Part shown: positions 9,902 to 19,487 of the stretch, in pieces
How the letters are laid out: every line of letters begins with the position of its first letter
Position numbering within the stretch: the stretch's first letter is position 1
NCBI RefSeq assembly: GCF_020886055.1
Contig: NZ_AP025184.1
Location: forward strand, 434,001-498,000
Source of the DNA: Flavobacterium ammoniigenes
GTDB taxonomy: Bacteria > Bacteroidota > Bacteroidia > Flavobacteriales > Flavobacteriaceae
DNA length: 64,000 bases
Direction: 5' to 3'
Notes under the pieces: model-generated
Databases searched by the model: none
Seen by the model: only the letters and a program-made list of their open reading frames with translations
Told to the model about the DNA's origin: nothing
Position numbers and translations under genes: made by a program

Positions 9902-10687
9902 TTAATTTTCGTTTGAAGGTTTACCAATGGTTGCTAAAATGCCCCCATCTACGTAAACAATTTGTCCGTTTACAAAATCACTGGCTTTGGATGCCAAAAA
10001 TACGGCTGCACCAGCTAAATCTTCAGGGTTTCCCCAACGGGCTGCAGGCGTTCTGTTGATGATGAATTCGTTAAATGGATGACCATCCACTCGAATCGGT
10101 TCGGTTTGGGAAGTAGCAAAATACCCTGGCCCAATTCCGTTTACCTGGATGTTGTGCTTAGCCCATTCTGTAGCTAGATTTCGAGTTAACATTTTCAATC
10201 CACCTTTAGCAGCGGCATAAGCCGAAACGCTATTTCTTCCCAACTCGCTCATCATGGAGCATATGTTGATTATTTTGCCTTCTTGTCTTTCGATCATTTG
10301 TTTGACAACCAATTGCGACATTATAAAAGGACCTACTAAATCCACATCGATTACTTGTCTGAAATCGGCAACCGACATGGTGGTAGCCAATTCTCTTTTG
10401 ATAATTCCTGCATTGTTTACAAGAATATGAATGTCACCTAATTCTTTCGCAATCAAATCTATATTCTCAGCAGCCGCTTTTTCATTGGTTACATCAAATA
10501 AATAGCCTGAAGCTTTGTACCCTTTGCTTTTATAATAGTTCAAAGCCTCTTCCATTTTAGAAGGCGTTGTTCCAGTAATTACCAATTCGGCACCGGCTTG
10601 TGCCAATCCTTCGGCCATTGCCATACCCAAACCATGAGTTCCACCAGTAATCAAGGCGCGTTTACCTGTTAAGTCAAATAAATTCAT
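9902..10687 (-). CDS. kduD: 2-keto-3-deoxygluconate 5-dehydrogenase (SDR)
   Basis: A 261-residue short-chain dehydrogenase with GGTHGLGMA near residue 15, NNAGI near 91 and the catalytic YAAAK near 155. In pectin pathways KduD reduces 2,5-diketo-3-deoxygluconate to 2-keto-3-deoxygluconate. The call is fixed mainly by the immediately upstream kduI (three-base gap), whose product is the substrate. Together they handle unsaturated uronates released by pectate lyases or unsaturated glucuronyl hydrolases. Confidence 0.9.
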   Translation of the reverse strand: MNLFDLTGKRALITGGTHGLGMAMAEGLAQAGAELVITGTTPSKMEEALNYYKSKGYKASGYLFDVTNEKAAAENIDLIAKELGDIHILVNNAGIIKRELATTMSVADFRQVIDVDLVGPFIMSQLVVKQMIERQEGKIINICSMMSELGRNSVSAYAAAKGGLKMLTRNLATEWAKHNIQVNGIGPGYFATSQTEPIRVDGHPFNEFIINRTPAARWGNPEDLAGAAVFLASKASDFVNGQIVYVDGGILATIGKPSNEN

Positions 10688-10690
10688 TGT

Positions 10691-11527
10691 TTATCGTAAT
10701 TCGTTAGGTGCTACAATATCCATATCGCCATAATCTAAATTCTCGCCTGCCATTCCCCAAATAAATGAATAGTTTGATGTTCCAGCACCAGAGTGAATAG
10801 ACCATTCTGGAGACAATACCGCTTGGTTATTTTGCATGAAAATGTGTCGTGTGTTTTGAGGTTCTCCCATAAAATGACTGATGGTTTGTCCTTCTTCCAA
10901 ATCAAAATAGAAATAAGCTTCCATTCGTCGATTGTGCGTATGTGAGGGCATTGTGTTCCAAATATTACCTGGTAACAATTCGGTTAATCCCATTTGTAAT
11001 TGGCAAGTTTCAACCACACTATTTACAATCAGTTTATTGATGATGCGTTTGTTGGCAAATTTTTCTTCGCCCAAATGCACAATCTCGGCATTTTCCTTGG
11101 TCACTTTTTTGTTTGGAAATTTATGGTGAGCTGGAGCCGAATTAATATAAAACAAAGGTTGTTCTCCATTAGTTGCAGAAAAAAGGACTTCTTTACAACC
11201 TTGACCTACATACAAAGCCTCTTTTTTCTCTAAGAAATAATCTACTCCATCGACAGTTACTTTTCCGCTTCCACCTACATTGATAATTCCTAATTCTCTT
11301 CGATCAAGAAAATGCTCTGACTTCAAATACGGAATCGTTTCTAATTTTAAACTTCTATCAACAGGCATAATTCCCCCAACGATATATCGGTCATACATCG
11401 AGTAGGTTAACTGGATTTGATTAGCAACAAAAAGCGTTTCAATTAAGAAATGTTCTCTTAATTCGCTAGTAGTATATCTATTGGCATCCTTTGGATGTGA
11501 TGCGTATCTGAATTCAAAATTGGTCAT
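10691..11527 (-). CDS. kduI: 5-keto-4-deoxyuronate isomerase
   Basis: 278 residues, the standard KduI length. It converts 5-keto-4-deoxyuronate to 2,5-diketo-3-deoxygluconate. The bicupin fold carries the zinc site in PSHTHNRRMEAYFYFD near residue 195, where the two His and the Glu are the expected ligands. It is the first enzyme gene after the transporter. Its presence implies that this organism also takes up lyase products, not only free uronic acids. Confidence 0.94.
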   Translation of the reverse strand: MTNFEFRYASHPKDANRYTTSELREHFLIETLFVANQIQLTYSMYDRYIVGGIMPVDRSLKLETIPYLKSEHFLDRRELGIINVGGSGKVTVDGVDYFLEKKEALYVGQGCKEVLFSATNGEQPLFYINSAPAHHKFPNKKVTKENAEIVHLGEEKFANKRIINKLIVNSVVETCQLQMGLTELLPGNIWNTMPSHTHNRRMEAYFYFDLEEGQTISHFMGEPQNTRHIFMQNNQAVLSPEWSIHSGAGTSNYSFIWGMAGENLDYGDMDIVAPNELR

Positions 11528-11567
11528 TCTTTATTTATTTAGTTGAACTAAAATCTTCATTGATAAT

Positions 11568-13013
11568 TTATAAATCTGTGATTGGACTGTATTTTGGAAC
11601 CAAGGTTTTCATCACTGTCCAACCTACTAAATAGCAAACAGCACAGATTGAAAAGATAATGAAGTAACCCGCTTCAATACCTTCAAATCCCATAAATGAC
11701 ATATTGGTGTCTTTGGCATGATCAAACAAAACACCCGATCCTTTGTTAATTAGAGTAGAGCCCAATCCGCCTGCTAAACCCCCTATTCCTGTTACAGTAG
11801 CTATTGCTTTTTTAGGAAACATGTCGCCAACAGTAGTGAATATATTAGCCGACCACGATTGATGCGCTGCTCCTGCTATACCAATAATAATTACAGGCAA
11901 CCAATAGGTATAATGTCCTAAAGGTTGCGCTACTAAAGCTAACAAAGGGAAAAAAGCAAAAATTAACATCGCTTTCATTCTCCCATCGTACGGATTCATA
12001 CCTTTCTTTTCTACAAAATAAGTTGGTAGCCATCCTCCAATAATAGACAGCAAAGTAATCATATACAATACAAACAATGGCAATGCAGCTTCAGTTGCAT
12101 CCATTTCATAAACCGAACTTAAATAGGCTGGCGTCCAAAATAAAAAGAACCACCAAACTCCGTCGGTCATGAATTTACCAAAAGCAAAAGCCCAGGTTTG
12201 TTTGTATCTAAAACAATCTTTTAAACTTACTTTAGTAGCCGTTTCAGCTACATACCCTACTAATTTACTATCTGCAATTACATCTTGTTGAATGTATTCT
12301 AATTCTTCAAGACTAACCATAGGATGTTTTTCAGGTTTATCATACAATAATACCCAGAATCCCATCCAAACAAAACCCAAGGCTCCAATAATTATAAAGG
12401 ACATTTCCCAGCCGAAAGCTTCTGCAATAAACGGAATGGTGATGGGTGCTGCTAGAGCCCCAACTGTTGCTCCCGAATTAAATATACTTGTTGAAAAAGC
12501 TCTATCTTTTTTTGGAAAATACTCCGCTGTAGTTTTAATTGCAGCTGGAAAATTTCCTGCTTCACCTACTGCCAAAACAAATCGAGCTAAAATAAATAAA
12601 GTCACACTAGTGGAGATGACCATTCCTGTATCATTAACTTTTTCAATAGCATTTTTGGCTCCTTCAAATCCTACTAACCAATTTCCAGTTAGAATTCCTG
12701 AAGTAGCAATGCCGGCAAATGCATGTAAACAAGCTCCAAAAGACCAAACACCAATAGCCCAAAGAAATCCTTTCTTAGTATCTAAAATATCTACTAATCT
12801 ACCTGCAAACAATAAGGATACAGCATAAAATATAGAAAACAAAGCAGTAATATTTCCGTAGTCATTGTTGGTCCAATGAAACTCTGGCGCAATAAAATCA
12901 CTCCAAGTCAAAGAAAGAACTTGTCTATCCAAATAATTAATGGTGGTAGCAAAAAATAATAAGCTACAAATAGTCCAACGGAAATTTCCGACTTTCTTTT
13001 TAGTGGTGGTCAT
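11568..13013 (-). CDS. MFS hexuronate transporter, ExuT-like
   Basis: An MFS permease of about 481 residues with roughly 12 hydrophobic segments, closest in character to the anion:cation symporter group that includes ExuT. I place the start at the ATG at 13013, giving MTTTKKKVGN before the first membrane segment. An in-frame ATG at 13046 would add 11 polar residues of less typical sequence. It is the first gene of the operon, downstream of a TATATTTG -7 element with the palindromic operator where the -33 element should be. The cargo is presumably galacturonate/glucuronate, judged from the operon. Confidence 0.88.
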   Translation of the reverse strand: MTTTKKKVGNFRWTICSLLFFATTINYLDRQVLSLTWSDFIAPEFHWTNNDYGNITALFSIFYAVSLLFAGRLVDILDTKKGFLWAIGVWSFGACLHAFAGIATSGILTGNWLVGFEGAKNAIEKVNDTGMVISTSVTLFILARFVLAVGEAGNFPAAIKTTAEYFPKKDRAFSTSIFNSGATVGALAAPITIPFIAEAFGWEMSFIIIGALGFVWMGFWVLLYDKPEKHPMVSLEELEYIQQDVIADSKLVGYVAETATKVSLKDCFRYKQTWAFAFGKFMTDGVWWFFLFWTPAYLSSVYEMDATEAALPLFVLYMITLLSIIGGWLPTYFVEKKGMNPYDGRMKAMLIFAFFPLLALVAQPLGHYTYWLPVIIIGIAGAAHQSWSANIFTTVGDMFPKKAIATVTGIGGLAGGLGSTLINKGSGVLFDHAKDTNMSFMGFEGIEAGYFIIFSICAVCYLVGWTVMKTLVPKYSPITDL

Positions 13014-13089
13014 AATCAGGTTAGTTTGGTTAGTTGAGCAAATCAATTAAATTTTAACTATTTTCGTAAGAGTATTAATTTGATTTGCA

Positions 13090-13097
13090 CAAATATA
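13090..13097 (-). promoter_or_regulatory. Promoter -7 element of the hexuronate operon
   Basis: On the minus strand this reads TATATTTG, a perfect TAnnTTTG. The expected -33 position falls inside the palindrome at 13115-13128, so a bound LacI-type protein would block polymerase. Confidence 0.65.
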
Positions 13098-13114
13098 CAA
13101 TTTTTAGTTTTTAA

Positions 13115-13128
13115 TGTAATCGATTACA
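13115..13128. promoter_or_regulatory. LacI-type operator between transporter and esterase genes
   Basis: Perfect TGTAATCGATTACA, identical to 1365-1378, including the flanking AA before and CA after. It lies between divergent genes, so it may control both the nine-gene operon and the esterase. Confidence 0.75.
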
Positions 13129-13192
13129 CAAATATATATCTAAAAAATTAAATAGCAAGTTTTTTGACAAAAAACTCATTATAAAACAAGAC

Positions 13193-14134
13193 ATGATAAG
13201 AATTCCTTCTTTATTAAATAAAAATGTATGTATTCTAATAGTTTTCTTATTAGGAATATCTAGTAAAGGACAAATAAATACAATTCCGGTTTGGAATCAA
13301 TCTATACCAGGTGCAGTAAAAGCATCCGATTACCTTGAGAAAGAAGTTATAAAAGATGAAGAACTACAAAGTACAAGCCAAGTATCCGTTCCAACGTTAT
13401 CCCTTTATTTACCAAAAAAAGAAACAGCTAACCAAAGTGCCGTACTGATCTTTCCTGGTGGTGGTTATTCGCATTTAGCCATGCATAAGGAAGGTAAAAA
13501 AGTAGCGTTATGGCTGAATACATTGGGAATTACAGCTTTTGTGTTAAAATACCGACTCCCAACGGATCGTGTTATGAAAGATAAAACGATTGGTCCTTTA
13601 CAAGATGCGCAAGAAGCCATCCGAATGATTAGACGTAATGCCAAAGAATGGAATATTGATCCCGCAAAAATTGGCGTTTTGGGATTCTCTGCTGGAGGAC
13701 ATTTGGCATCAACGTTAGCTACCCATTATCTAGATAAAGTATATGATGCAGATACAATTAGTGCTCGTCCTGATTTCTCTATTTTAATTTATCCCGTTAT
13801 TTCAATGGAAGAAGGAATTACACATAATGGATCAAAAGTTAATCTATTAGGGGCAAACGCAGTAAAAGAACTCGTTGATAAATACTCCAATGAAAAACAA
13901 ATCGACGCCAATACCCCTAAAACATTTTTAATTCATGCCTCAGATGATAAAGTAGTTCCTGTTGAAAATTCGATACAATATTATATGAATTTGAAAAAAT
14001 TTAATGTGCCTGTTGAGATGCATCTTTATGAAAATGGCGGTCATGGATTTGGTTTAGGAACAAAAGGAACACATACCGAATGGCCGAAAGCTTGTGAAAA
14101 ATGGCTTGCCGAAAATGCAATTATTCTCCATTAA
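13193..14134 (+). CDS. Exported alpha/beta-hydrolase, probable sugar-ester esterase
   Basis: A 313-residue protein with an N-terminal signal sequence (about 27 residues). The fold follows: oxyanion loop FPGGGYSH near residue 95, nucleophile motif GFSAGGH near 165, acid in ASDDKVVP near 258 and His in GGHGFGLG near 290. This is the COG0657/BD-FAE type, which includes acetyl-xylan and other carbohydrate esterases. Because it diverges from the uronate operon across a shared operator, removal of acetyl or other esters from pectin is a reasonable guess; the substrate is not determined. Confidence 0.82.
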   Translation: MIRIPSLLNKNVCILIVFLLGISSKGQINTIPVWNQSIPGAVKASDYLEKEVIKDEELQSTSQVSVPTLSLYLPKKETANQSAVLIFPGGGYSHLAMHKEGKKVALWLNTLGITAFVLKYRLPTDRVMKDKTIGPLQDAQEAIRMIRRNAKEWNIDPAKIGVLGFSAGGHLASTLATHYLDKVYDADTISARPDFSILIYPVISMEEGITHNGSKVNLLGANAVKELVDKYSNEKQIDANTPKTFLIHASDDKVVPVENSIQYYMNLKKFNVPVEMHLYENGGHGFGLGTKGTHTEWPKACEKWLAENAIILH

Positions 14135-14196
14135 AAAACTTGTAACTTCAAAAAATCAATCCCTTGAATTAATTTCAAGTCTAAATAGCCCAACAT

Positions 14197-14223
14197 AAAG
14201 CCTTTCAAGTAATGAGAGGCTTT
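14197..14223. terminator. Hairpin between convergent esterase and mtgA genes
   Basis: AAAGCCTTTC, seven-base loop, GAGAGGCTTT. The stem includes a wobble pair and the T-runs are short; it lies between two converging genes. Confidence 0.55.
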
Positions 14224-14224
14224 A

Positions 14225-14902
14225 TTAATAGTTAATTGTTCCAATGTGACGCATCACTCGAACAATTCGTTCTTTTCTTCGATTTATAAATGCAGTAGAA
14301 TTGGAGGCCTTGAATTTTCTTGGATTGGGCAAAATAGCCGCGATTCCAGCCGCTTGCATTTTAGTTAAACTGGATGCGTCTTTATTGTACCAATATTGAG
14401 TGGCTGCATGTGCGCCGTAAATTCCATCTCCCATTTCAATACTATTGAGATAGACTTCCATGATGCGCTCTTTGCCCCAAATCAATTCAATAAGTACCGT
14501 AAAATAAGCTTCTAAAGCTTTTCTAAAATAACTTCTTCCCTGCCATAGAAATACATTCTTGGCAGTTTGTTGCGAAATGGTACTTCCTCCTTTGATTCTT
14601 TTCCCATTTGCATTGTTTCGAAATGCTTGTTGCATGGCGCTAAAATCAAATCCATGATGATGCAAAAAAGTACCATCTTCACTTGCAATGACCGCTTTTT
14701 GCAAATTCATTGATATGTTTTCTATTGGTTCCCAATTGTGTTCAAAATAAATAGGTTTTTTATCCAGCTTGTTTTCTATGATTCGGATCCCCATTAAAGG
14801 GGTAAATGGAACAGGAACAAACTTAAAAAAGACTACAAAAAAAATAGAGAGCCCAAAAAACCAGACAATTATTTTATATAGGATTCGCTTCAATTTCAAC
14901 AT
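14225..14902 (-). CDS. mtgA: Monofunctional peptidoglycan transglycosylase
   Basis: A 225-residue GT51 glycosyltransferase that polymerises lipid II into glycan strands. One N-terminal membrane segment (about residues 8-28) anchors it in the inner membrane. The GT51 motifs are EDGTFLHHHG near residue 74 (catalytic Glu) and KGGSTISQQTAKNVFL near 105. No transpeptidase domain follows, and the length fits MtgA. Confidence 0.93.
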   Translation of the reverse strand: MLKLKRILYKIIVWFFGLSIFFVVFFKFVPVPFTPLMGIRIIENKLDKKPIYFEHNWEPIENISMNLQKAVIASEDGTFLHHHGFDFSAMQQAFRNNANGKRIKGGSTISQQTAKNVFLWQGRSYFRKALEAYFTVLIELIWGKERIMEVYLNSIEMGDGIYGAHAATQYWYNKDASSLTKMQAAGIAAILPNPRKFKASNSTAFINRRKERIVRVMRHIGTINY

Positions 14903-14926
14903 AAATAGAAAGTAGTTTGATTTAAC

Positions 14927-15394
14927 TTAATTAGCCGTACGTACAATATCACGAATAATTTTCAGATGATGGTGGGTGTGAATTTCTAAAAAAAGAATCG
15001 TTTGTTTCTTTTTCAAATCTCCAAAATACGGATGTGTAAAAAAATGATCTTTAGAAATCAATTCCAATGTTGTAATAGCATTTCTAGCTTTTGCCAAATG
15101 CTGTTCTAAATCGGCTAGTGTAACGAACTCTTTTGGAACCACCACTTTTGGTGCTTTGGCCTTCCCCCTTGGTATTTTTTTGGTGGCCAATATCATCCAC
15201 TTCATAATACTACTATTCCTGCGGAATTTTATCGGGTCGGAATTTTGAATAACCGTAATTATCCCATTGATGGTTAAAAGCGAATGTTCAATTTGCCATC
15301 CAACTGTAGATTGAGAGACCTGCAAATCCACAAATTCATTTTTGGGAATGTAATGTTCAAGTTGATCTAATAAAGAGGCTAAGTTGTTTTTCAT
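14927..15394 (-). CDS. DinB-like/DUF1569 protein
   Basis: A 155-residue protein with the features of the DinB/YfiT-like four-helix fold as seen in DUF1569: QIEHSLLTING near residue 34, a central region with HPYFGDL near 120, and a C-terminal HTHHHLKI stretch near 140. The spaced His residues are those that bind a metal in this fold. Biochemical role is unknown. It follows no clear operon; mtgA lies 24 bases downstream on the same strand. Confidence 0.7.
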   Translation of the reverse strand: MKNNLASLLDQLEHYIPKNEFVDLQVSQSTVGWQIEHSLLTINGIITVIQNSDPIKFRRNSSIMKWMILATKKIPRGKAKAPKVVVPKEFVTLADLEQHLAKARNAITTLELISKDHFFTHPYFGDLKKKQTILFLEIHTHHHLKIIRDIVRTAN

Positions 15395-15534
15395 TGTATG
15401 GTGGCGGGCACTTTGGATTTGCCTTCAATCAAAAATACAAAAATGTTATATACAAATGTGAAAAAATGGTTTGGTAAACCTCAATCAATACCTGCAAGTG
15501 TAATACACTAATTTATTCATCATTAGCTTAAAAC

Positions 15535-15563
15535 AAAAAACCTTGCATCGCTGCAAGGTTTTT
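15535..15563 (-). terminator. Terminator of the acc genes
   Basis: CCTTGCA and TGCAAGG around a four-base loop, with an A-run on the left that gives a U-tail for minus-strand transcripts ending after accC. Confidence 0.88.
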
Positions 15564-15579
15564 ATTTGAACTATTTTTT

Positions 15580-16926
15580 TTATTCCGGATCATTCATTTT
15601 GAAAGTATCCATAAATGCTGTTGTATAATCTCCAGCAATATAGCGAGGATCATCCATTAACTGTCTGTGGAATGGAATGGTTGTTTTAACACCTTCAATT
15701 ACAAATTCGTCTAGTGCTCTTCTCATTTTGCTAATAGCCTCTTCACGAGTTTGCGCAGTTGTAATCAACTTGGCAATCATCGAATCGTAGTTTGGCGGAA
15801 TAGAATACCCTGAATACACATGCGTATCTAAACGTACACCGTGACCACCTGGCATGTGTAGCGTGGTGATTTTTCCTGGCGAAGGGCGGAAGTCATTATA
15901 TGGATCTTCGGCATTGATACGGCATTCGATAGCATGTAATTGTGGTAAATAATTTTTACCAGAAATTGGCACACCTGCAGCCACTAATATTTGCTCACGA
16001 ATCAAGTCGTAATCAATTACTTGTTCGGTAATTGGATGCTCCACTTGGATACGCGTATTCATTTCCATGAAATAGAAATTACGGTGTTTGTCTACTAAAA
16101 ATTCAACTGTTCCAGCGCCTTCGTATTTAATATATTCGGCAGCTTTTACTGCAGCTTCTCCCATTTTTAGACGCAATTCGTCGGTCATAAATGGCGAAGG
16201 TGTTTCTTCAGTTAATTTTTGGTGACGACGTTGTACTGAACAATCTCTTTCCGAAAGGTGACACGCTTTACCGTAAGAATCTCCTACCACTTGAATTTCG
16301 ATATGACGTGGCTCTTCGATTAATTTCTCCAAATACATGCCATCATTTCCAAAAGCGGCAGCCGACTCTTGACGAGCGCCTTCCCAAGCTTTTAATAAAT
16401 CTTCTTCTTTCCAAACAGCACGCATTCCTTTTCCACCACCACCAGCGGTAGCTTTTAGCATTACTGGGTAACCAAATTGGTTTGCCAATTCAGCAGCTTG
16501 TTCATACGATTCTAAAATTCCAACAGAACCAGGCACACAAGGAACACCTGCTTCAATCATGGTCGCTTTAGCCGAAGCTTTGTCTCCCATTCGATCAATC
16601 ATTTCAGGAGCTGCACCAATAAATTTGATTCCGTGCTCTTGACAGATTTTTGAGAATTTTGAGTTTTCAGAAAGGAAACCATATCCTGGGTGAATTGCAT
16701 CTGCATTAGTAATTTCTGCAGCAGCAATAATATTGGACATTTTCAAATAGGATAGATTACTTGGAGCGGGACCAATACACACAGCTTCATCTGCAAATTT
16801 TACGTGTAAACTTTCCGCATCAGCAGTAGAATAAACAGCCACTGTTTTGATGCCCATCTCTTTGCAAGTACGAATAACACGAAGTGCAATCTCTCCTCTA
16901 TTTGCAATTAATATTTTTTTAAACAT
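15580..16926 (-). CDS. accC: Acetyl-CoA carboxylase biotin carboxylase subunit
   Basis: A 448-residue ATP-grasp enzyme that carboxylates biotin on AccB, the first step of fatty acid synthesis. Visible motifs are [16 protein letters not shown] at the start, the Gly-rich ATP loop GGGGKGMR near residue 163, and [14 protein letters not shown] near 287. It is the last gene of the fabH-accB-accC run. Normal length and no anomalies. Confidence 0.97.
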   Translation of the reverse strand: MFKKILIANRGEIALRVIRTCKEMGIKTVAVYSTADAESLHVKFADEAVCIGPAPSNLSYLKMSNIIAAAEITNADAIHPGYGFLSENSKFSKICQEHGIKFIGAAPEMIDRMGDKASAKATMIEAGVPCVPGSVGILESYEQAAELANQFGYPVMLKATAGGGGKGMRAVWKEEDLLKAWEGARQESAAAFGNDGMYLEKLIEEPRHIEIQVVGDSYGKACHLSERDCSVQRRHQKLTEETPSPFMTDELRLKMGEAAVKAAEYIKYEGAGTVEFLVDKHRNFYFMEMNTRIQVEHPITEQVIDYDLIREQILVAAGVPISGKNYLPQLHAIECRINAEDPYNDFRPSPGKITTLHMPGGHGVRLDTHVYSGYSIPPNYDSMIAKLITTAQTREEAISKMRRALDEFVIEGVKTTIPFHRQLMDDPRYIAGDYTTAFMDTFKMNDPE

Positions 16927-16995
16927 AGATTTTTAATTTGAAAAATTAAACAACTTGAAAATTTGAAAATGAATTCAAATGACTATATTTTCAAA

Positions 16996-17481
16996 TTAAG
17001 ATGGATCTACTAAGAATAAAGGTTGATCAAATTCTACTGGAGACATATCGTCCACTAAAATTTTAACGATTTTACCTGAAATTTCAGATTCGATTTCGTT
17101 GAATAATTTCATAGCTTCAATTACACACAAAACATCTCCTTTTCCGATACTACTTCCTACCTCAACAAAAACAGGTTTGTCTGGAGAAGGTTTTCTATAG
17201 AAAGTTCCAATAATTGGTGATTTGATAGTAACGTATTTAGACTCCTCCGCAACCGGTGCCGCTGGAGCTGCTGGTGCAGCCGCTACTGGAGCTGCTGCTG
17301 GAGCAACTGCTTGTTGTAACATTGGTTGTGCCGGCATTTGCTGCACATAGGTTGTTTCAGTAGCATTACCTTCTAAAGTCGTTCTGATGGTTACTTTTAC
17401 ATCGTCCATCTCCAATTTAACCTCTGCAACTCCTGAGTTTGCAACAAATTTGATTAGGTTTTGAATTTCTTTTAAATCCAT
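16996..17481 (-). CDS. accB: Biotin carboxyl carrier protein
   Basis: 161 residues. An N-terminal helical part, an Ala/Pro-rich flexible linker (about residues 50-78) and a C-terminal biotinyl domain with the biotin-accepting Lys in EAMKLFNE near residue 124. It carries biotin between AccC and the carboxyltransferase. It lies 23 bases after fabH and 69 bases before accC. Confidence 0.97.
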   Translation of the reverse strand: MDLKEIQNLIKFVANSGVAEVKLEMDDVKVTIRTTLEGNATETTYVQQMPAQPMLQQAVAPAAAPVAAAPAAPAAPVAEESKYVTIKSPIIGTFYRKPSPDKPVFVEVGSSIGKGDVLCVIEAMKLFNEIESEISGKIVKILVDDMSPVEFDQPLFLVDPS

Positions 17482-17504
17482 AATGATTTGTTTTTAGTTT
17501 ACAT

Positions 17505-18503
17505 TTATTTTTTGTCGTAGGCCCATTTCAAATAAATAGAACCCCAAGTAAATCCACCACCAAAAGCAGCAAATATTATTGTATCTCCTTTTTTGAATTG
17601 TTTTTCAAAATCGTTCAAGACTAATGGTAAAGTAGCCGAAGTTGTATTGCCATATCGTTCGATATTCATCAAAACTTTCTCTTCTTCTAAATTCATTCGG
17701 CTAGCAGTAGCGTCAATGATACGTTTATTAGCTTGGTGTGGCACTAACCAATTCACGTCTTCATTAGTTAAATTATTTCTTTTCAAGATGTGTTCGCTGG
17801 CATCAGCCATATTAGTTACGGCATATTTAAAAACGGTTTTCCCATCTTGAATAATATTGTGACGGTTTTCTTTAACCGTGTCAATTGTAGTAGGTATTAA
17901 TGAACCTCCAGCTGGGATTTTCAAGAAATCACGTCCAATTCCATCGGAACGTAAATATTCATCTAACAATCCTAAACCTTCATAATTTGGTTCAAATAAA
18001 GCAGCACCAGCACCATCTCCAAAAATAATACAAGTTGCACGATCAGTGTAATCTACAATAGATGACATTTTATCGGCACCAATTAGCATTACTTTTTTAT
18101 ATCTTCCTGATTGGATGTAGGCTGCAGCAGTTGACATTCCGAACAAGAAGCTAGAACAAGCTGCTTGTAAATCATACCCAAATGCATTGGTTGCGCCAAT
18201 TTCGGTAGCCACATAAGCAGCGGTAGCTGCAACAGGCATATCAGCAGTAGCAGTTGCTACTATAACTAAATCAATCTCTAAAGGATCTAAATTAGCTTTG
18301 GCCATTAAATCTTTAGCAGCCATAATAGCAAGGTAAGAAGTTCCTTTACTATCGTCTTTCAGAATACGTCTTTCTTTAATTCCTGTACGAGCGGTAATCC
18401 ATTCGTCATTGGTATCGACCAATGTTTCAAGGATTTCGTTAGTTAAAACAAAATCTGGAACATAAGCTCCAACAGCGGTAATTGCGGCTGTGATTGTACT
18501 CAT
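17505..18503 (-). CDS. fabH: Beta-ketoacyl-ACP synthase III
   Basis: A 332-residue thiolase-fold enzyme that starts fatty acid chains by condensing acetyl-CoA with malonyl-ACP. The Cys-His-Asn triad is visible: Cys in LQAACSSFLFG near residue 112, His in VPHQANKRI near 255 and Asn in YGNTTSATLP near 285. A terminator after rpmF separates it from the upstream genes, so it probably has its own promoter. Confidence 0.96.
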   Translation of the reverse strand: MSTITAAITAVGAYVPDFVLTNEILETLVDTNDEWITARTGIKERRILKDDSKGTSYLAIMAAKDLMAKANLDPLEIDLVIVATATADMPVAATAAYVATEIGATNAFGYDLQAACSSFLFGMSTAAAYIQSGRYKKVMLIGADKMSSIVDYTDRATCIIFGDGAGAALFEPNYEGLGLLDEYLRSDGIGRDFLKIPAGGSLIPTTIDTVKENRHNIIQDGKTVFKYAVTNMADASEHILKRNNLTNEDVNWLVPHQANKRIIDATASRMNLEEEKVLMNIERYGNTTSATLPLVLNDFEKQFKKGDTIIFAAFGGGFTWGSIYLKWAYDKK

Positions 18504-18625
18504 TGTATTCGTTTATTGCAATCAAATGCTAGGCATTTGAGAAATTTTTAAAAGATTTGAAAATTACAAAAAAAATTCTAATCCGAACCTTTTAGCACTC
18601 TAATTTGATGAAAATTATAGACAAC

Positions 18626-18652
18626 AAAAAAAACTCTCACATGGTGAGAGTT
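18626..18652 (-). terminator. Terminator after rpmF
   Basis: AACTCTCAC, three-base loop, GTGAGAGTT, with eight A residues on the left giving a U-tail on the minus strand. It isolates rpmF from fabH. Confidence 0.9.
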
Positions 18653-18674
18653 CTATTTTACCTACAAAAATGTA

Positions 18675-18869
18675 TTAAGCAACAGCTTCTGATTTATCAA
18701 TAACCACCTGTCCTCTGTAGTACATTTTACCTTCGTGCCAGTAAGCTCTGTGGTATAAGTGTGCTTCTCCAGTAATAGGACAAGTAGCGATTTGAGCTAC
18801 AGTTGCTTTATAATGTGTTCTTCTCTTATCTCTTCTTGTTTTCGAGATTTTTCTTTTAGGATGTGCCAT
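18675..18869 (-). CDS. rpmF: 50S ribosomal protein L32
   Basis: A 64-residue basic protein beginning [17 protein letters not shown], the classic L32 N-terminus. The zinc-type Cys pairs of some L32 forms are absent except for one Cys. It follows the YceD-like gene by nine bases, the conserved yceD-rpmF order seen across bacteria, followed here by fabH. Confidence 0.96.
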   Translation of the reverse strand: MAHPKRKISKTRRDKRRTHYKATVAQIATCPITGEAHLYHRAYWHEGKMYYRGQVVIDKSEAVA

Positions 18870-18878
18870 TTTACTATA

Positions 18879-19421
18879 TTATTTATCCGTTAATAGTTGC
18901 TTTAATTTGTCCCAGCGAGGGTCAATATTTTCTTCTTTTTTATTCTCTATTTTGGTTTCTTTGACTGCTAATTCATTCAGTTTTTTTAAAGCTTCCGACT
19001 TTAAAGTCCCATCTTTTACTCCTGGATGAACGCGTCTTAGAGGTACTGAAAGTACAATCATTTCATAAATATACTGTGCAATATCGACTTCAAATTCGCC
19101 GAAAGGCAAAATCAATAACTCTTCGTTATCATTATTGAATTCTTCGCCAAAGCGAACAATCAATTTCATTTTGCTTTTGATTGGCAAATCAAAATCTTCT
19201 CCTGTAACATCACAGGGTACATTTACTTTTCCTTCTTGCTTGAAACTGATTTCCAGCATGTTGGATTTTTTCTCTAAAACTACACTTACTTTGATATCCG
19301 AATTTTGAAATTCGTCATATTCAAAGAGGTCAAAGAACGTATTGTCTATTTGATATTCAAAATGATGTTTTCCTAGCTTTAATCCTACAAAGGGAATTAA
19401 ATATTCTTTAGTCTTCTTCAT
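18879..19421 (-). CDS. YceD/DUF177-family protein
   Basis: A 180-residue member of DUF177. The central PCDVTGEDFDLPI segment near residue 75 matches the conserved Cys-containing core of the family. The family is linked to rRNA/ribosome synthesis in other organisms, and the coupling to rpmF supports the same here. The C-terminus is charged and helical. Exact role not shown by sequence. Confidence 0.88.
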   Translation of the reverse strand: MKKTKEYLIPFVGLKLGKHHFEYQIDNTFFDLFEYDEFQNSDIKVSVVLEKKSNMLEISFKQEGKVNVPCDVTGEDFDLPIKSKMKLIVRFGEEFNNDNEELLILPFGEFEVDIAQYIYEMIVLSVPLRRVHPGVKDGTLKSEALKKLNELAVKETKIENKKEENIDPRWDKLKQLLTDK

Positions 19422-19487
19422 TTCAACAGCATTTTACCCTCAACTACGGGAGCGCAAAGATATAAAATTATTATAAATCCAATAGCC

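Noticed and set aside
12292..12828. 178-residue frame opposite the MFS transporter
   Set aside because: Pure antisense shadow of a well-supported membrane protein gene; no promoter or motif.
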